Source: Halogeometricum pallidum JCM 14848
GTDB taxonomy: Archaea > Halobacteriota > Halobacteria > Halobacteriales > Haloferacaceae
DNA length: 64,000 bases
Direction of reading: 5' to 3'
Assembly (NCBI RefSeq): GCF_000337095.1
Contig: NZ_AOIV01000042.1
Span: 1 to 64,000, forward strand
Part shown: positions 29,295 to 36,097 of the stretch, in pieces
How positions within the stretch are numbered: position 1 is the first letter of the stretch
How the letters are laid out: each line of letters opens with the position of its first letter
Notes under the pieces: model-generated
What the model was told of the DNA's origin: nothing
What the model saw: the letters and a program-made list of their open reading frames with translations, nothing else
Databases searched by the model: none
Program-made: the position numbers and the translations under genes

Positions 29295-29495
29295 TCATAG
29301 ATCGAGCTTCCCCTCCAAGGAGTCGATTTCACGTTTTACCTCCTCGCGGTCGCGTTCGTCTCCGCCTCGGAGGAGCACGGCCAAGGCCAGCCCTCGGACC
29401 GTCTCATCCTCTCCATGTTTGAGTACGTACGCGAGCTCCTCTCGGTGATTTTCGACGTAGCTCCGTAGCTCACGAGGAACTCCGTCCTCAGCCAT
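29295..29495 (-). CDS. Small charged helical protein of the element
   Basis: The 66-aa protein (MAEDGVPRELRSYVENHREE...) is rich in Glu, Arg and Leu and predicted wholly helical. The pattern around VRGLALAVLLRGGDERDREEVKREI suggests a small helical bundle. It is tail-to-tail with the integrase, two bases apart. It could be an accessory factor, as SNJ2-type systems use small partner proteins, though those are co-transcribed with int while this one is on the opposite strand. No family recognised. Confidence 0.55.
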   Translation of the reverse strand: MAEDGVPRELRSYVENHREELAYVLKHGEDETVRGLALAVLLRGGDERDREEVKREIDSLEGKLDL

Positions 29496-29643
29496 TGGTC
29501 TGCTCCACTGTGCCCCTGATCTGTAGGTGGGTCGTATGCATCGGTTCGCGTTCTTTGATTTCGACGCGACAGGCCCGATGAAGCAGAGGTGTGAACTATC
29601 AAAACGACTAAATCGCAGGGAACAGTACTCCCTACCACTCAGG

Positions 29644-29667
29644 CGCAGGCAGTTCTCCCTGCTTGCG
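29644..29667 (+). repeat. Stem-loop, 9-bp stem
   Basis: CGCAGGCAG pairs with CTGCTTGCG across a six-base loop, with one G-T (G-U in RNA) pair. It lies 12 bp before a larger hairpin. Confidence 0.6.
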
Positions 29668-29679
29668 TCGGGTTTTCCA

Positions 29680-29728
29680 CCGCCGGTATGGAGCGTGGTA
29701 CGCTGGCACGTTCACCGCTCCCCGGCGG
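29680..29728 (+). repeat. Large bulged stem-loop
   Basis: CCGCCGG (29680-29686) pairs with CCGGCGG (29722-29728), and GGAGCG (29690-29695) with CGCTCC (29716-29721). A three-base TAT bulge sits on one side and a 20-base loop at the top. The 13 pairs are all Watson-Crick, which is unlikely by chance in a non-coding gap. Confidence 0.65.
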
Positions 29729-29833
29729 GCTGTCTCGTTGGTTAGAGTTCTCTACTCCTTACGTCGCCAAAAGAGACGCATGCTACAAGTAGATACCGGG
29801 AAAATCGACAGACAGCGGCGTGTTGGGTGTGAT

Positions 29834-30022
29834 TTTGTGCACACGAGAAAAATAGCAGACGGAGGTACGATCAGCGCTTTGGAGAGTTATTTTCTCTCCG
29901 CTGCTGGTCGAAATTGCACACGAGGTTTATACCAGAATGTCAATTCCTCCTTTCTTACGACTATTTTAGAGAGGAATCGACAGACTGCGTGGGGACAAAA
30001 GTTCCCTGCTCGTGTGCACAAA
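29834..30022. repeat. Three copies of a TGCACACGAG site
   Basis: TTTGTGCACACGAG at 29834-29847 has an exact inverted copy at 30009-30022, and a shorter direct copy TGCACACGAG at 29915-29924. The middle copy abuts GTTTATACC, a TATA-like sequence; the last overlaps the beginning of the wHTH frame. They may be iterons or operators for that wHTH protein. Confidence 0.6.
29881..29899. repeat. Small perfect hairpin
   Basis: GGAGAG and CTCTCC flank a seven-base T-rich loop, between the first two TGCACACGAG sites. It may act as a terminator or as part of an origin. Confidence 0.4.
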
Positions 30023-30053
30023 GCTATTCGCGCGATTGTCAGGGGTAGTGGCT

Positions 30054-30260
30054 GTGCCTTCTGAGTCCGACTTCGAGGAAGTCGTGCGGATACTTCGGAG
30101 TCAGGGTGGTAGCGCATGGCAACAATCTGTTGTCAGTCAGATTCCCTGGTCGGATACGAAGGTTAGTCGAGTGGTTTCAGATATGGACAGATCAGGCCAA
30201 CTCTACAAACTTCGACTTGGGAGGGAGAACCTGCTCAGCTTAGAGCGTATAGACCTGTAG
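30054..30260 (+). CDS. Small winged-helix DNA-binding protein (MarR-like)
   Basis: The 68-aa protein from GTG 30054 is a single wHTH: VVRILRSQGGSAWQQSVVSQIPWSDTKVSRVVSDM with a recognition helix around SDTKVSRVVS and a wing ending LGRENLLSL. It resembles the haloarchaeal DUF7343 wHTH type. An earlier GTG at 30012 is possible but lies in a repeat. A TATA-like CTATTTTAGA is at 29961-29970. It probably regulates genes of the element, perhaps through the nearby repeated sites. Confidence 0.7.
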   Translation: MPSESDFEEVVRILRSQGGSAWQQSVVSQIPWSDTKVSRVVSDMDRSGQLYKLRLGRENLLSLERIDL

Positions 30261-30473
30261 CTCACACCGGTTCGTCTTCTCCCTATAGATAATGAATCTA
30301 TAGATTGAGAGAACAGTGCGTGAGTTGCGATTAGGTGCCCCTGAGTGTGGCGGTCGCTGCATGCTCCATCTTGTACGGAAGGGAAAGCTATCGTACAGGA
30401 AAAAGAGGCGTATTTGCTATCGTAGAGTAATCGAAAATGGCTCGAAAGAGCTACGGTTCTCATCGACGCAAGC

Positions 30474-31436
30474 CTAATCCTCGGATTCGGCCTCATGTTG
30501 CCGCAGGAACTCCATCACCTCATCGTACGTGATGATTTTTCCACTGGCCGCTGGCTCCCTATACGCGTCAAATCCGAGGAGGTCTCTCCACGCCGCAGCC
30601 GGGTCAACATCTGGCGGATCCTCTGAGACGGTAATCGCGTGTTCAAGGATTGACCGGGCAGTGTTTGCAGGCCCTGCTCCATTGTATCCCCAGGTCAAGT
30701 CGTCCTCGGACGAAGGGGTATAAGCAACGTGTGGGATAGGCTCTCCGTCGAAGATCACTTCATTCACGGTGTACTCATGCCCGTCATCCGTCACCTCGGT
30801 GTGATGGTGTAGGACTCCTATGTAGGCCCCCATTTGATCGAGGAAGTCTACATGCGGCACGATATCGTAGCCCTGGGGACACTGTTTGGGCTCAATCTCC
30901 ATCTCCTCTATGAGGCTGTTTTCTCGCATGTACTGCTCACCACGATACGCGAGCCCCTTGATTTGGACCTGGTACTCCTCCTGAGCTCGAGTACACAGAT
31001 TATTGAAATGCCACTCATCAAGCCGACAGTAGGCATAATAGAACGGCGCGGCATCGCGGTCGTGGAAGCCCCTGATATCAAACTCTCCAGTGCTGGAGTC
31101 TTCCAACTCGGCAACCATATCGAGGAATATCTCAACTTGTTCCTCCTGCGGCGGTACGGGGTCCTTAGGATGCTCAAGACGATCAAGGAGGCGCATGATC
31201 CATCCGATCCCCGTGAGCTCGGCGCCGGAGGAGAGGCGGACCTCGCGACGGTCGTGTTTCGAATTGCCGGGTTGCTCGCGGCATGTTGGACAGTACGCCG
31301 GAACGGTATAGCCTGCGACCGAGATGTAGTCCCCGTACATGGCCCTATACTCGGTATATTCGACGGTTGAGGTGTAGTCGCGGTTGCACTCTTGGCACTG
31401 TGACTGGTATCGGTATGGTGTCTCTTTTCGAGTCAT
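30474..31436 (-). CDS. Zinc-finger protein with a DUF6166-like C-terminal domain
   Basis: The 320-aa protein has an N-terminal zinc-ribbon-like finger (Cys14, 17, 49, 52). A middle helical part is unrecognised. A C-terminal domain (about residues 220-290) contains YIGVLHHHTE and WGYNGAGPANTARSILEHA, which resembles the DUF6166 signature of phage and plasmid proteins. The ATG at 31436 is chosen because the longer frame crosses a palindrome and stop-poor leader. It follows the RHH gene on the same strand. Function unknown; its place suggests element maintenance or host take-over. Confidence 0.6.
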   Translation of the reverse strand: MTRKETPYRYQSQCQECNRDYTSTVEYTEYRAMYGDYISVAGYTVPAYCPTCREQPGNSKHDRREVRLSSGAELTGIGWIMRLLDRLEHPKDPVPPQEEQVEIFLDMVAELEDSSTGEFDIRGFHDRDAAPFYYAYCRLDEWHFNNLCTRAQEEYQVQIKGLAYRGEQYMRENSLIEEMEIEPKQCPQGYDIVPHVDFLDQMGAYIGVLHHHTEVTDDGHEYTVNEVIFDGEPIPHVAYTPSSEDDLTWGYNGAGPANTARSILEHAITVSEDPPDVDPAAAWRDLLGFDAYREPAASGKIITYDEVMEFLRQHEAESED

Positions 31437-31501
31437 GCGCTTTCCTCCTCGTCGACGTAGGGACGGGGGGATCACATAAGCACTCCATCTGTGAGCCGCA
31501 C

Positions 31502-31513
31502 TAAGTATACTTA
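31502..31513. promoter_or_regulatory. Perfect 12-bp palindrome TAAGTATACTTA
   Basis: The palindrome lies in the 159-bp gap between the RHH gene stop and the zinc-finger gene start, about 66 bp before the latter's ATG. It could be an operator for the RHH protein or wHTH protein, or a TATA element on the minus strand. Confidence 0.45.
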
Positions 31514-31595
31514 ACGGACCGGGTGTCAAGATGGGCACAGCCATCGTGGGACGTCGGTTCAACACTGACCCCCGGTGATTCCGCTCTTACTCTGT

Positions 31596-31859
31596 CTATC
31601 GCCATTGACTCTCTATCGCGGTTCTGTAGCGGAGACCGAGTACTGATGTATTGAATCTCTGTACCGTCGACGGTGGGAGCTCCTCACGTAGTTTTCGGAT
31701 GTTCTCCTCCGATTCGATGAGGTGGGTTAGCGCGGCATCGATCACGTCGGAGGTCGGTGGGTTATCGTTTGGTCCGCTTGCAACGATCTCCTCTGCTTTC
31801 TCCAAGAGTCGCTGGCGCTCATCACTGAGGCGAATTGTTGTCCGTTTCGTGCTCCCCAT
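31596..31859 (-). CDS. Ribbon-helix-helix regulator (DUF7386-like)
   Basis: The 87-aa protein starts STKRTTIRLSDERQRLLEKAEEI, a typical RHH beta-strand and first helix, followed by TSDVIDAALTHLIESEENIRKL. The pattern matches haloarchaeal plasmid/virus RHH proteins I know as DUF7386. It likely dimerises and represses element genes. A strong TATA sequence (TACTATATAAACAAAC on the minus strand, 31923-31938) precedes it by about 65 bp. It is probably co-regulated with the zinc-finger gene downstream. Confidence 0.75.
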   Translation of the reverse strand: MGSTKRTTIRLSDERQRLLEKAEEIVASGPNDNPPTSDVIDAALTHLIESEENIRKLREELPPSTVQRFNTSVLGLRYRTAIESQWR

Positions 31860-31920
31860 AAGTACTGATGTATGCCCCCACCTTCGAAAGCGTTGCGCTC
31901 AGGGTACTCAAAGCGAGTTT

Positions 31921-31940
31921 GTTTATATAGTACCAGCCAA
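31921..31940 (-). promoter_or_regulatory. Strong TATA promoter for the RHH gene
   Basis: On the minus strand CTATATAAACAAAC is a near-ideal archaeal TATA box, about 65 bp before the ATG at 31859, implying a leader of about 40 nt. It is the clearest promoter in the element. Confidence 0.6.
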
Positions 31941-32076
31941 TCCGGGCAAAGCACTCTCGATTACTGTCTCTCCACTACCCGAATCTATGCACATCGGACC
32001 CGCCACTGCATACGGAAACGTGCATACATCGGGTCCACTGAATACATTGGCGTCTGACCCCGTGGGAAAGTGCGAG

Positions 32077-32427
32077 CTACTGTACCTGCGGATAGATTCG
32101 GAAATTATCCAGATAGCGGTCTTTGATGATGTCGTGTAGTTCCCGCCCAATCTCTGCGTCCTCCACGTCTTCAACCTTCACGTATCCGATACGGCTGTTT
32201 CCTGACACTGTGACCTTGTATATTCTATTTCGGTAGGACACCTTCGCACCTATTCCTCGTGTAAACCACCCTTCGTCTCTCAGATCCTCCACTTGGTCAT
32301 CTTCGAATATATCTGATATTCCCTCGAAATCCGCTCTTTTTATGGGTCGGTCTTGGTCAGTTTGTGGGTTGTACATCTTCACTTCACTAATCTCTTCTAT
32401 TACAGGCTCTGGTTTTTCGTCACTCAT
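32077..32427 (-). CDS. Unrecognised cargo protein B
   Basis: The 116-aa protein starts MSDEKPEPVIEEISEVKMYN. It has an acidic N-terminal half and a C-terminal beta-rich part (AKVSYRNRIYKVTVSGNSRIGYVKVED) and ends FRIYPQVQ. The DNA is low in GC compared with the chromosome. Its ATG overlaps the end of the upstream gene by 8 bases, so the two are translationally coupled and may act as a complex. No family recognised. Confidence 0.65.
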   Translation of the reverse strand: MSDEKPEPVIEEISEVKMYNPQTDQDRPIKRADFEGISDIFEDDQVEDLRDEGWFTRGIGAKVSYRNRIYKVTVSGNSRIGYVKVEDVEDAEIGRELHDIIKDRYLDNFRIYPQVQ

Positions 32428-33097
32428 TCTGTTCCTCCGCTGAATCGGTATCCGCACGCTCAAAAGAGTCTATAAACGAACGGACTCTGGATTCTGCCTC
32501 TTGTTCAACTAGGTTTAGATTCCCTGTCGTTGCTACGTCCAGAATCGTCTTTTCGTTGATTACTGATTTCGCCTTCTGCACTCTTGCTGGCATGGTTGTC
32601 TCTACGATGATCAACCGCCTTTCCGGATCAAATTTCAGCGGAATCCTTTTCTGATTTGGTATATCTTCAATTTCTAGGTTCTCCGTTATCTCAATATCGG
32701 TGGTGAAATAGTAGTAAGAAGCGCTAACACGTCCATCATCACGTCTACGATACTGAAACCCTTCTCTGCGATTGACCTCGTCTCCTGCCAAATTTGATTT
32801 GAGAGTGTCTGTGATCAGGTCCTGTGACAGCTCTTCTGGTTCGAGTATGTCGAGATACGCCTCAGAAATCTCCTCGATATCTCCTTCCACGTATTGGCGA
32901 CAAACCCGGAGAAACTCCTCGAATGAGTTATCGTCCCACTCTTGCGAACCATATTCTTCCTGCACCTGTTGCCAGCGGCCGAATTCGCCCTGTGTCCCGG
33001 TCAGTTCTCGGTGGATACGATTCATCGTTGTCAGAGTTGAATTCGGTTTAACGTAATCACCGACAATCGTCATAGCGCGAGAACCATAGCCACTCAT
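32420..33097 (-). CDS. Unrecognised cargo protein A
   Basis: The 225-aa protein (MSGYGSRAMTIVGDYVKPNS...) is mixed alpha/beta. The N-terminal half is helical with EFGRWQQVQEEYGSQEW. The middle has strands (GRVSASYYYFTTDIEI, then RLIIVETTMPARVQKAKSVI), and a charged helical tail follows. No catalytic motif, zinc site or membrane segment is obvious. It is the first gene of a two-gene low-GC operon and diverges from the membrane protein gene across a 49-bp gap. It could be a sensor or effector of a defence-like module, but this is only inference from position. Confidence 0.65.
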   Translation of the reverse strand: MSGYGSRAMTIVGDYVKPNSTLTTMNRIHRELTGTQGEFGRWQQVQEEYGSQEWDDNSFEEFLRVCRQYVEGDIEEISEAYLDILEPEELSQDLITDTLKSNLAGDEVNRREGFQYRRRDDGRVSASYYYFTTDIEITENLEIEDIPNQKRIPLKFDPERRLIIVETTMPARVQKAKSVINEKTILDVATTGNLNLVEQEAESRVRSFIDSFERADTDSAEEQNE

Positions 33098-33146
33098 TGA
33101 TCTACCTGATAATATGCTAAAACTTAAATCCGATCAATGAATCCTG

Positions 33147-34031
33147 ATGGATGGCTTGATATCGGATTTGATTCGTCGCGGGGAATCGTCCGAAGAAGCA
33201 GATCAAATTCTCGTCAAACTACGACAGATTCCGTCGAAAGAAGACCGAACCAGAGTAGAAAATCTACAGCTTGCTGTAACTACCGTCATAATATCTGTCT
33301 ACCTAAGCAGTGTATCTGCTGGCAACCCAATATTTCCACAGGGATATCCACTTAGGTTGGTTACGGTTGTGCCCTCTCTATTCCTGATCGGCAAGCTGAC
33401 TTTAGCTACACTGAGGCCCTTTTACGACAATATTTGGCTTAAGAGAGTAGATTTCGTGCTACTGCCGTTCTTATTTGCGGGCAGTTTTCTCGGTAGTGGT
33501 GGGCTCTTATTCGCCACTCTTGTAGAAATTCCCACACCGGTGTTAGGGGTTATATTGAGCCAAATCTCTGAGTTCGTCAGAGCATATTTATACAAAGACA
33601 GATTGATCAACCTCTACACTCTACTCATAATCGTATCGAGTGGATGGTACGCTTGGAGAAGTGGCAAATCAATGTCCGTTATCGAATCCGGAGTCCCGGA
33701 AGTGCGGTTCACGTTTACAAGCGGAAGTAGCGACAGCTCTCTACCTCTCCGGATTGAGAACCCTACTGCAAATCAAATCGATCCGACTAACGTCGAAATA
33801 GAGATCTGGACCGAATCTGGCATAGAGGTGACTGACATTGATGGTGCCAGAAGGGTAAATGACAGGGTTTGGCAGCCATATATGCCTATTCAGCCTGATG
33901 CTGGTATGACACTGGAGATGCAAATTCAGCGTACCGAAGGTCGATCTGAGATTTCTGAATCTTCGGCAACTGTTGAGGTCCGCTTAGACGGTCTTGTACA
34001 GCAGAGGCACCGGGTCCTCCTGGAGGGGTGA
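33147..34031 (+). CDS. Unrecognised cargo membrane protein with soluble C-terminal domain
   Basis: The 294-aa protein has a cytoplasmic-looking charged N-terminus (1-40) and about four hydrophobic segments (near 43-62, 68-90, 103-128 and 155-172). The C-terminal 120-residue domain is beta-rich, with RIENPTANQIDPTNVEIEIW resembling CARDB/immunoglobulin-like repeats. It is transcribed divergently from the two-gene cargo operon, sharing a 49-bp intergenic region and the same low GC. The combination of a membrane protein with partner soluble proteins is seen in defence and toxin systems, but no specific family is recognised. Confidence 0.7.
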   Translation: MDGLISDLIRRGESSEEADQILVKLRQIPSKEDRTRVENLQLAVTTVIISVYLSSVSAGNPIFPQGYPLRLVTVVPSLFLIGKLTLATLRPFYDNIWLKRVDFVLLPFLFAGSFLGSGGLLFATLVEIPTPVLGVILSQISEFVRAYLYKDRLINLYTLLIIVSSGWYAWRSGKSMSVIESGVPEVRFTFTSGSSDSSLPLRIENPTANQIDPTNVEIEIWTESGIEVTDIDGARRVNDRVWQPYMPIQPDAGMTLEMQIQRTEGRSEISESSATVEVRLDGLVQQRHRVLLEG

Positions 34032-34069
34032 GGGTGTTTTGGATTCGTGCCCTTAGGCACACCTCTAAC

Positions 34070-34100
34070 AGAGAATCCGAGCCTTGCGGTCGGATTCTCT
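34070..34100. terminator. Perfect 11-bp hairpin between convergent genes
   Basis: AGAGAATCCGA (34070-34080) and TCGGATTCTCT (34090-34100) flank a nine-base loop, in the 198-bp gap between the convergent membrane-protein and rep genes. A second small palindrome, GTGCC/GGCAC, is at 34047-34060. Bidirectional terminator or protein-binding site are the likely roles. Confidence 0.5.
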
Positions 34101-34229
34101 CGACGGTGACTGACGAGTAGCGTCGGAACACCGAACTCAGCCCCAAACGTACTCACAAAACCAAGGAACACCCGCAGAAAATGCCGGTATTTGACCTACT
34201 CGGTAGTGTTGCCACTCAGCAGTCGTGCT

Positions 34230-35897
34230 CTATCTGAGAGTTTCCCACACCCTCCCACCGACCGTTTTGGTGACTAGATCTGCATCGAGAGACCGAAGCG
34301 AATGCGCTGTCTCTCGGTAGTGGTACCGGTATCGACCACACCGGTACTTAGCTGGATCACGGTTCGCCCGTTCCCACAGATCTAGACCCTCCCGGAGCAG
34401 ACGGCGAACCTCCTCACGGTGATCCTCCGCTTCGAGCTCTCCAAAGCGGAGTGTTACTCCGTCACCTCGCTCTTCGAAGTTGATGTCGTGCTTTGCAGCC
34501 CACGCGATGAACGCGGAGGTACGCTCGTCAATTCCTCGTTGCGCGGCTTCGACCGCCTTTGCAGCGGCTTCCGTCGCTCGCCGGGTTGCACTCCGGGCTT
34601 CCTCTACGGCATCATGGACTAGCTCCGCAATGTACGTTGACTGTAGGCTCACCTGACCGTACTCACGACTCACGAGATCGTCTATCCGATCGAGTGCGCG
34701 CCGAACGCTATCGGGATGGCGACCGTACTCCTCCGCAATATCGGTCGGTGACACTTTGCCACCGTCCGAAACCAGCTGCTCCAAACTCTCCCATTCGACC
34801 GGACTCAGACCATCGGATATGTGCTTGATCACGACGCTCTCCTGCGTCTGACGGATTCGCGTCGTGTTGAGATCGATGATGTCGCGGTCTCGCTCGCTTT
34901 CGGAAGCCGTGAAGTAAGCATCCGAGACGTAGGTGTTCCCTCCGGTCCGAATATCGAGACCGGCGTTTGCTAATGTACTGAGTACGGTCTCGTCGAGCTC
35001 CCGATCAAGTCGGTGGAGTTCTTCGGCGGAGACTCCGATCTTACCGTCCCATCGATTGACCTGATAGGACGCTCCGACCTTCGGGTGGCTTAGCGGGTGA
35101 TCGTCGGGAAACGCCTGTGCCTCCCGTGCGTAGTAGTGCTTGATCTCCTTCGGGAGTTCGTGAGAAGGCAGCGCCTCCTGGATACGCTTCTGTCCGAGTG
35201 TGACGGTGTGGTAGTAACCTGGGAGGGATTCTCCTCGTCCAGCCTGATCGTTCTGTACCACCTTTCGGTACCCACTCCGGTCGTTTTCGAGGAGATGGCC
35301 GAGCTGAGCGATAGGACCGCTCCTCGCATGGATGGGTCCACTGACATCCCGTTGAAGTCGGACGTACCTCTCGGCATCCTGTACGTTACTGTACGGATGA
35401 GGCTCCGTGAAGTACTCCGGTTGCACGTCGACCGCGCCGAAGCCGCGGCGAATGAGGAATTGGTAGTCAGTAAACTCGATGTTCGCTCCGGTCACGCGGA
35501 GATTGACACCCTCCCCGAAACCCTCCGGAACGGGAATCTCCTTACCACCCTTTGACCGCATTCCGGGCCAACGCGGAGCGAGGTGGACGTTGAACTTCCG
35601 CTGTCCCACCTCGTCATCGAGACTCCGAACATTCAGACGGTACTCACGAATCGTGTCGATCTCGAAGCGCGTCCCTTCGGGAGTCTGCTCTCCCGGATGT
35701 TTGATACCGCTCTCCTGGTACGACAGACGGCTCTGCCACTCTTCGCCGTTGTAGGTGAATGTCCCCGTCGCGGAGCCTCCGCCACGTTTCACGCGCCTAT
35801 CAGCGGCGAAGAACGGAAACAGCCCTCGCTCGTTGAATAGGAAGTTTGCAGCGAACTCGTGGGGTGCGGTCTCGACGAAGACCGTCACGCGCACCAC
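34230..35897 (-). CDS. Putative replication protein (DUF7845-like) with internal HTH
   Basis: The 555-aa protein starts at GTG 35897 (VVRVTVFVETAPHEFAANFL) and resembles a large protein family of haloarchaeal plasmids and pleolipovirus-like elements that I recall as DUF7845. A beta-rich N-terminal half is followed by a winged-helix segment (SPTDIAEEYGRHPDSVRRALDRI, about 375-397). An Ala-rich helix and a Cys/Tyr-rich C-terminus follow. Its position at the element end opposite int, and its size, suggest replication initiation, but no enzymatic motif (polymerase, helicase or HUH) is visible. An inverted-repeat operator lies just upstream. Confidence 0.6.
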   Translation of the reverse strand: MVRVTVFVETAPHEFAANFLFNERGLFPFFAADRRVKRGGGSATGTFTYNGEEWQSRLSYQESGIKHPGEQTPEGTRFEIDTIREYRLNVRSLDDEVGQRKFNVHLAPRWPGMRSKGGKEIPVPEGFGEGVNLRVTGANIEFTDYQFLIRRGFGAVDVQPEYFTEPHPYSNVQDAERYVRLQRDVSGPIHARSGPIAQLGHLLENDRSGYRKVVQNDQAGRGESLPGYYHTVTLGQKRIQEALPSHELPKEIKHYYAREAQAFPDDHPLSHPKVGASYQVNRWDGKIGVSAEELHRLDRELDETVLSTLANAGLDIRTGGNTYVSDAYFTASESERDRDIIDLNTTRIRQTQESVVIKHISDGLSPVEWESLEQLVSDGGKVSPTDIAEEYGRHPDSVRRALDRIDDLVSREYGQVSLQSTYIAELVHDAVEEARSATRRATEAAAKAVEAAQRGIDERTSAFIAWAAKHDINFEERGDGVTLRFGELEAEDHREEVRRLLREGLDLWERANRDPAKYRCGRYRYHYRETAHSLRSLDADLVTKTVGGRVWETLR

Positions 35898-35926
35898 CCC
35901 CGAACAGGGTCGCGGTCAAATCCCGC

Positions 35927-35944
35927 ACAGAGTAATGTCTCTGT
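35927..35944. promoter_or_regulatory. Operator-like inverted repeat upstream of rep
   Basis: ACAGAG and CTCTGT flank a six-base spacer, directly abutting the 13-bp arm site at 35945-35957 and about 30 bp before the rep start codon. It is absent from the integrase side, so may be specific to rep control. Confidence 0.5.
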
Positions 35945-35957
35945 GGGATGTAAACCT
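35945..35957 (-). repeat. Right arm-type inverted site
   Basis: GGGATGTAAACCT is the exact reverse complement of the site at 28004-28016. It lies 8 bp inside the right att core and 48 bp upstream of rep. In a circular form the two sites would flank the attP core in inverted orientation. Confidence 0.7.
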
Positions 35958-35965
35958 GAAGTAGA

Positions 35966-35979
35966 AAGCCGGTGGAGGG
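35966..35979 (+). repeat. Right attachment core in the tRNA-Thr 3' end
   Basis: This AAGCCGGTGGAGGG copy includes the discriminator base, the acceptor 3' strand and part of the T stem of tRNA-Thr plus one flanking base. Because the core restores the tRNA 3' end, integration leaves the gene functional. Confidence 0.85.
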
Positions 35980-36039
35980 ATTTGAACCCTCGGCCTATTC
36001 CTTACGAAGGAATCGCTCTGCCAGCTGAGCTACACCGGC
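35967..36039 (-). tRNA. tRNA-Thr (anticodon CGU)
   Basis: On the minus strand a 73-nt cloverleaf runs from GCCGGTG (5' acceptor strand) to CACCGGC plus discriminator U. D-arm residues TAGCTCAGC, an anticodon stem-loop with loop TTCGTAA (anticodon CGU), and the T-loop GGTTCAAATCC are all present. No intron is seen and CCA is not encoded. It is the integration target of the element to its left; its 3' 13 nt are duplicated at 27979-27992. Confidence 0.95.
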
Positions 36040-36097
36040 GCGGGGTGCTGTCGAACGCATCCTACCGTATTCGCATGACGAAGAAAAGGCTTCCGAA

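Larger units (their letters stand above)
29496..30053. other. Structured non-coding region of the element
   Basis: This 558-bp stretch has only short frames without normal coding bias. It contains a 9-bp stem-loop at 29644-29667, a 13-bp bulged stem-loop at 29680-29728, a 6-bp hairpin at 29881-29899, and three copies of a TGCACACGAG-type site. It is the best candidate for a replication origin, a regulatory RNA, or both. Confidence 0.55.
27979..35979. mobile_element. Integrative element in tRNA-Thr, about 8.0 kb
   Basis: An identical 14-bp sequence (AAGCCGGTGGAGGG) occurs at 27979-27992 and 35966-35979. The right copy covers the 3' end of an intact tRNA-Thr gene. A tyrosine integrase reads inward from the left copy and a putative replication gene reads inward from the right. 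Between them lie DNA-binding proteins, a structured non-coding region and three cargo genes. Haloarchaeal SNJ2-type integrases are known to use 14-bp att cores in tRNA genes. No virion structural gene was recognised, so it is probably a plasmid-like integrative element. It looks intact. Confidence 0.85.

Noticed and set aside
29527-30064. Plus-strand frames in the element's non-coding region
   Set aside because: They run through stem-loops and repeats, lack acidic haloarchaeal composition and overlap each other.
28045-35897. CRISPR array or other spaced repeats
   Set aside because: No regularly spaced direct repeats of 24-40 bp were found here or elsewhere in the window.
27979-35979. Calling the element a pleolipovirus provirus
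   Set aside because: The integrase and putative Rep recall such viruses, but no spike, matrix-like membrane protein pair or packaging-type NTPase was recognised among the genes.
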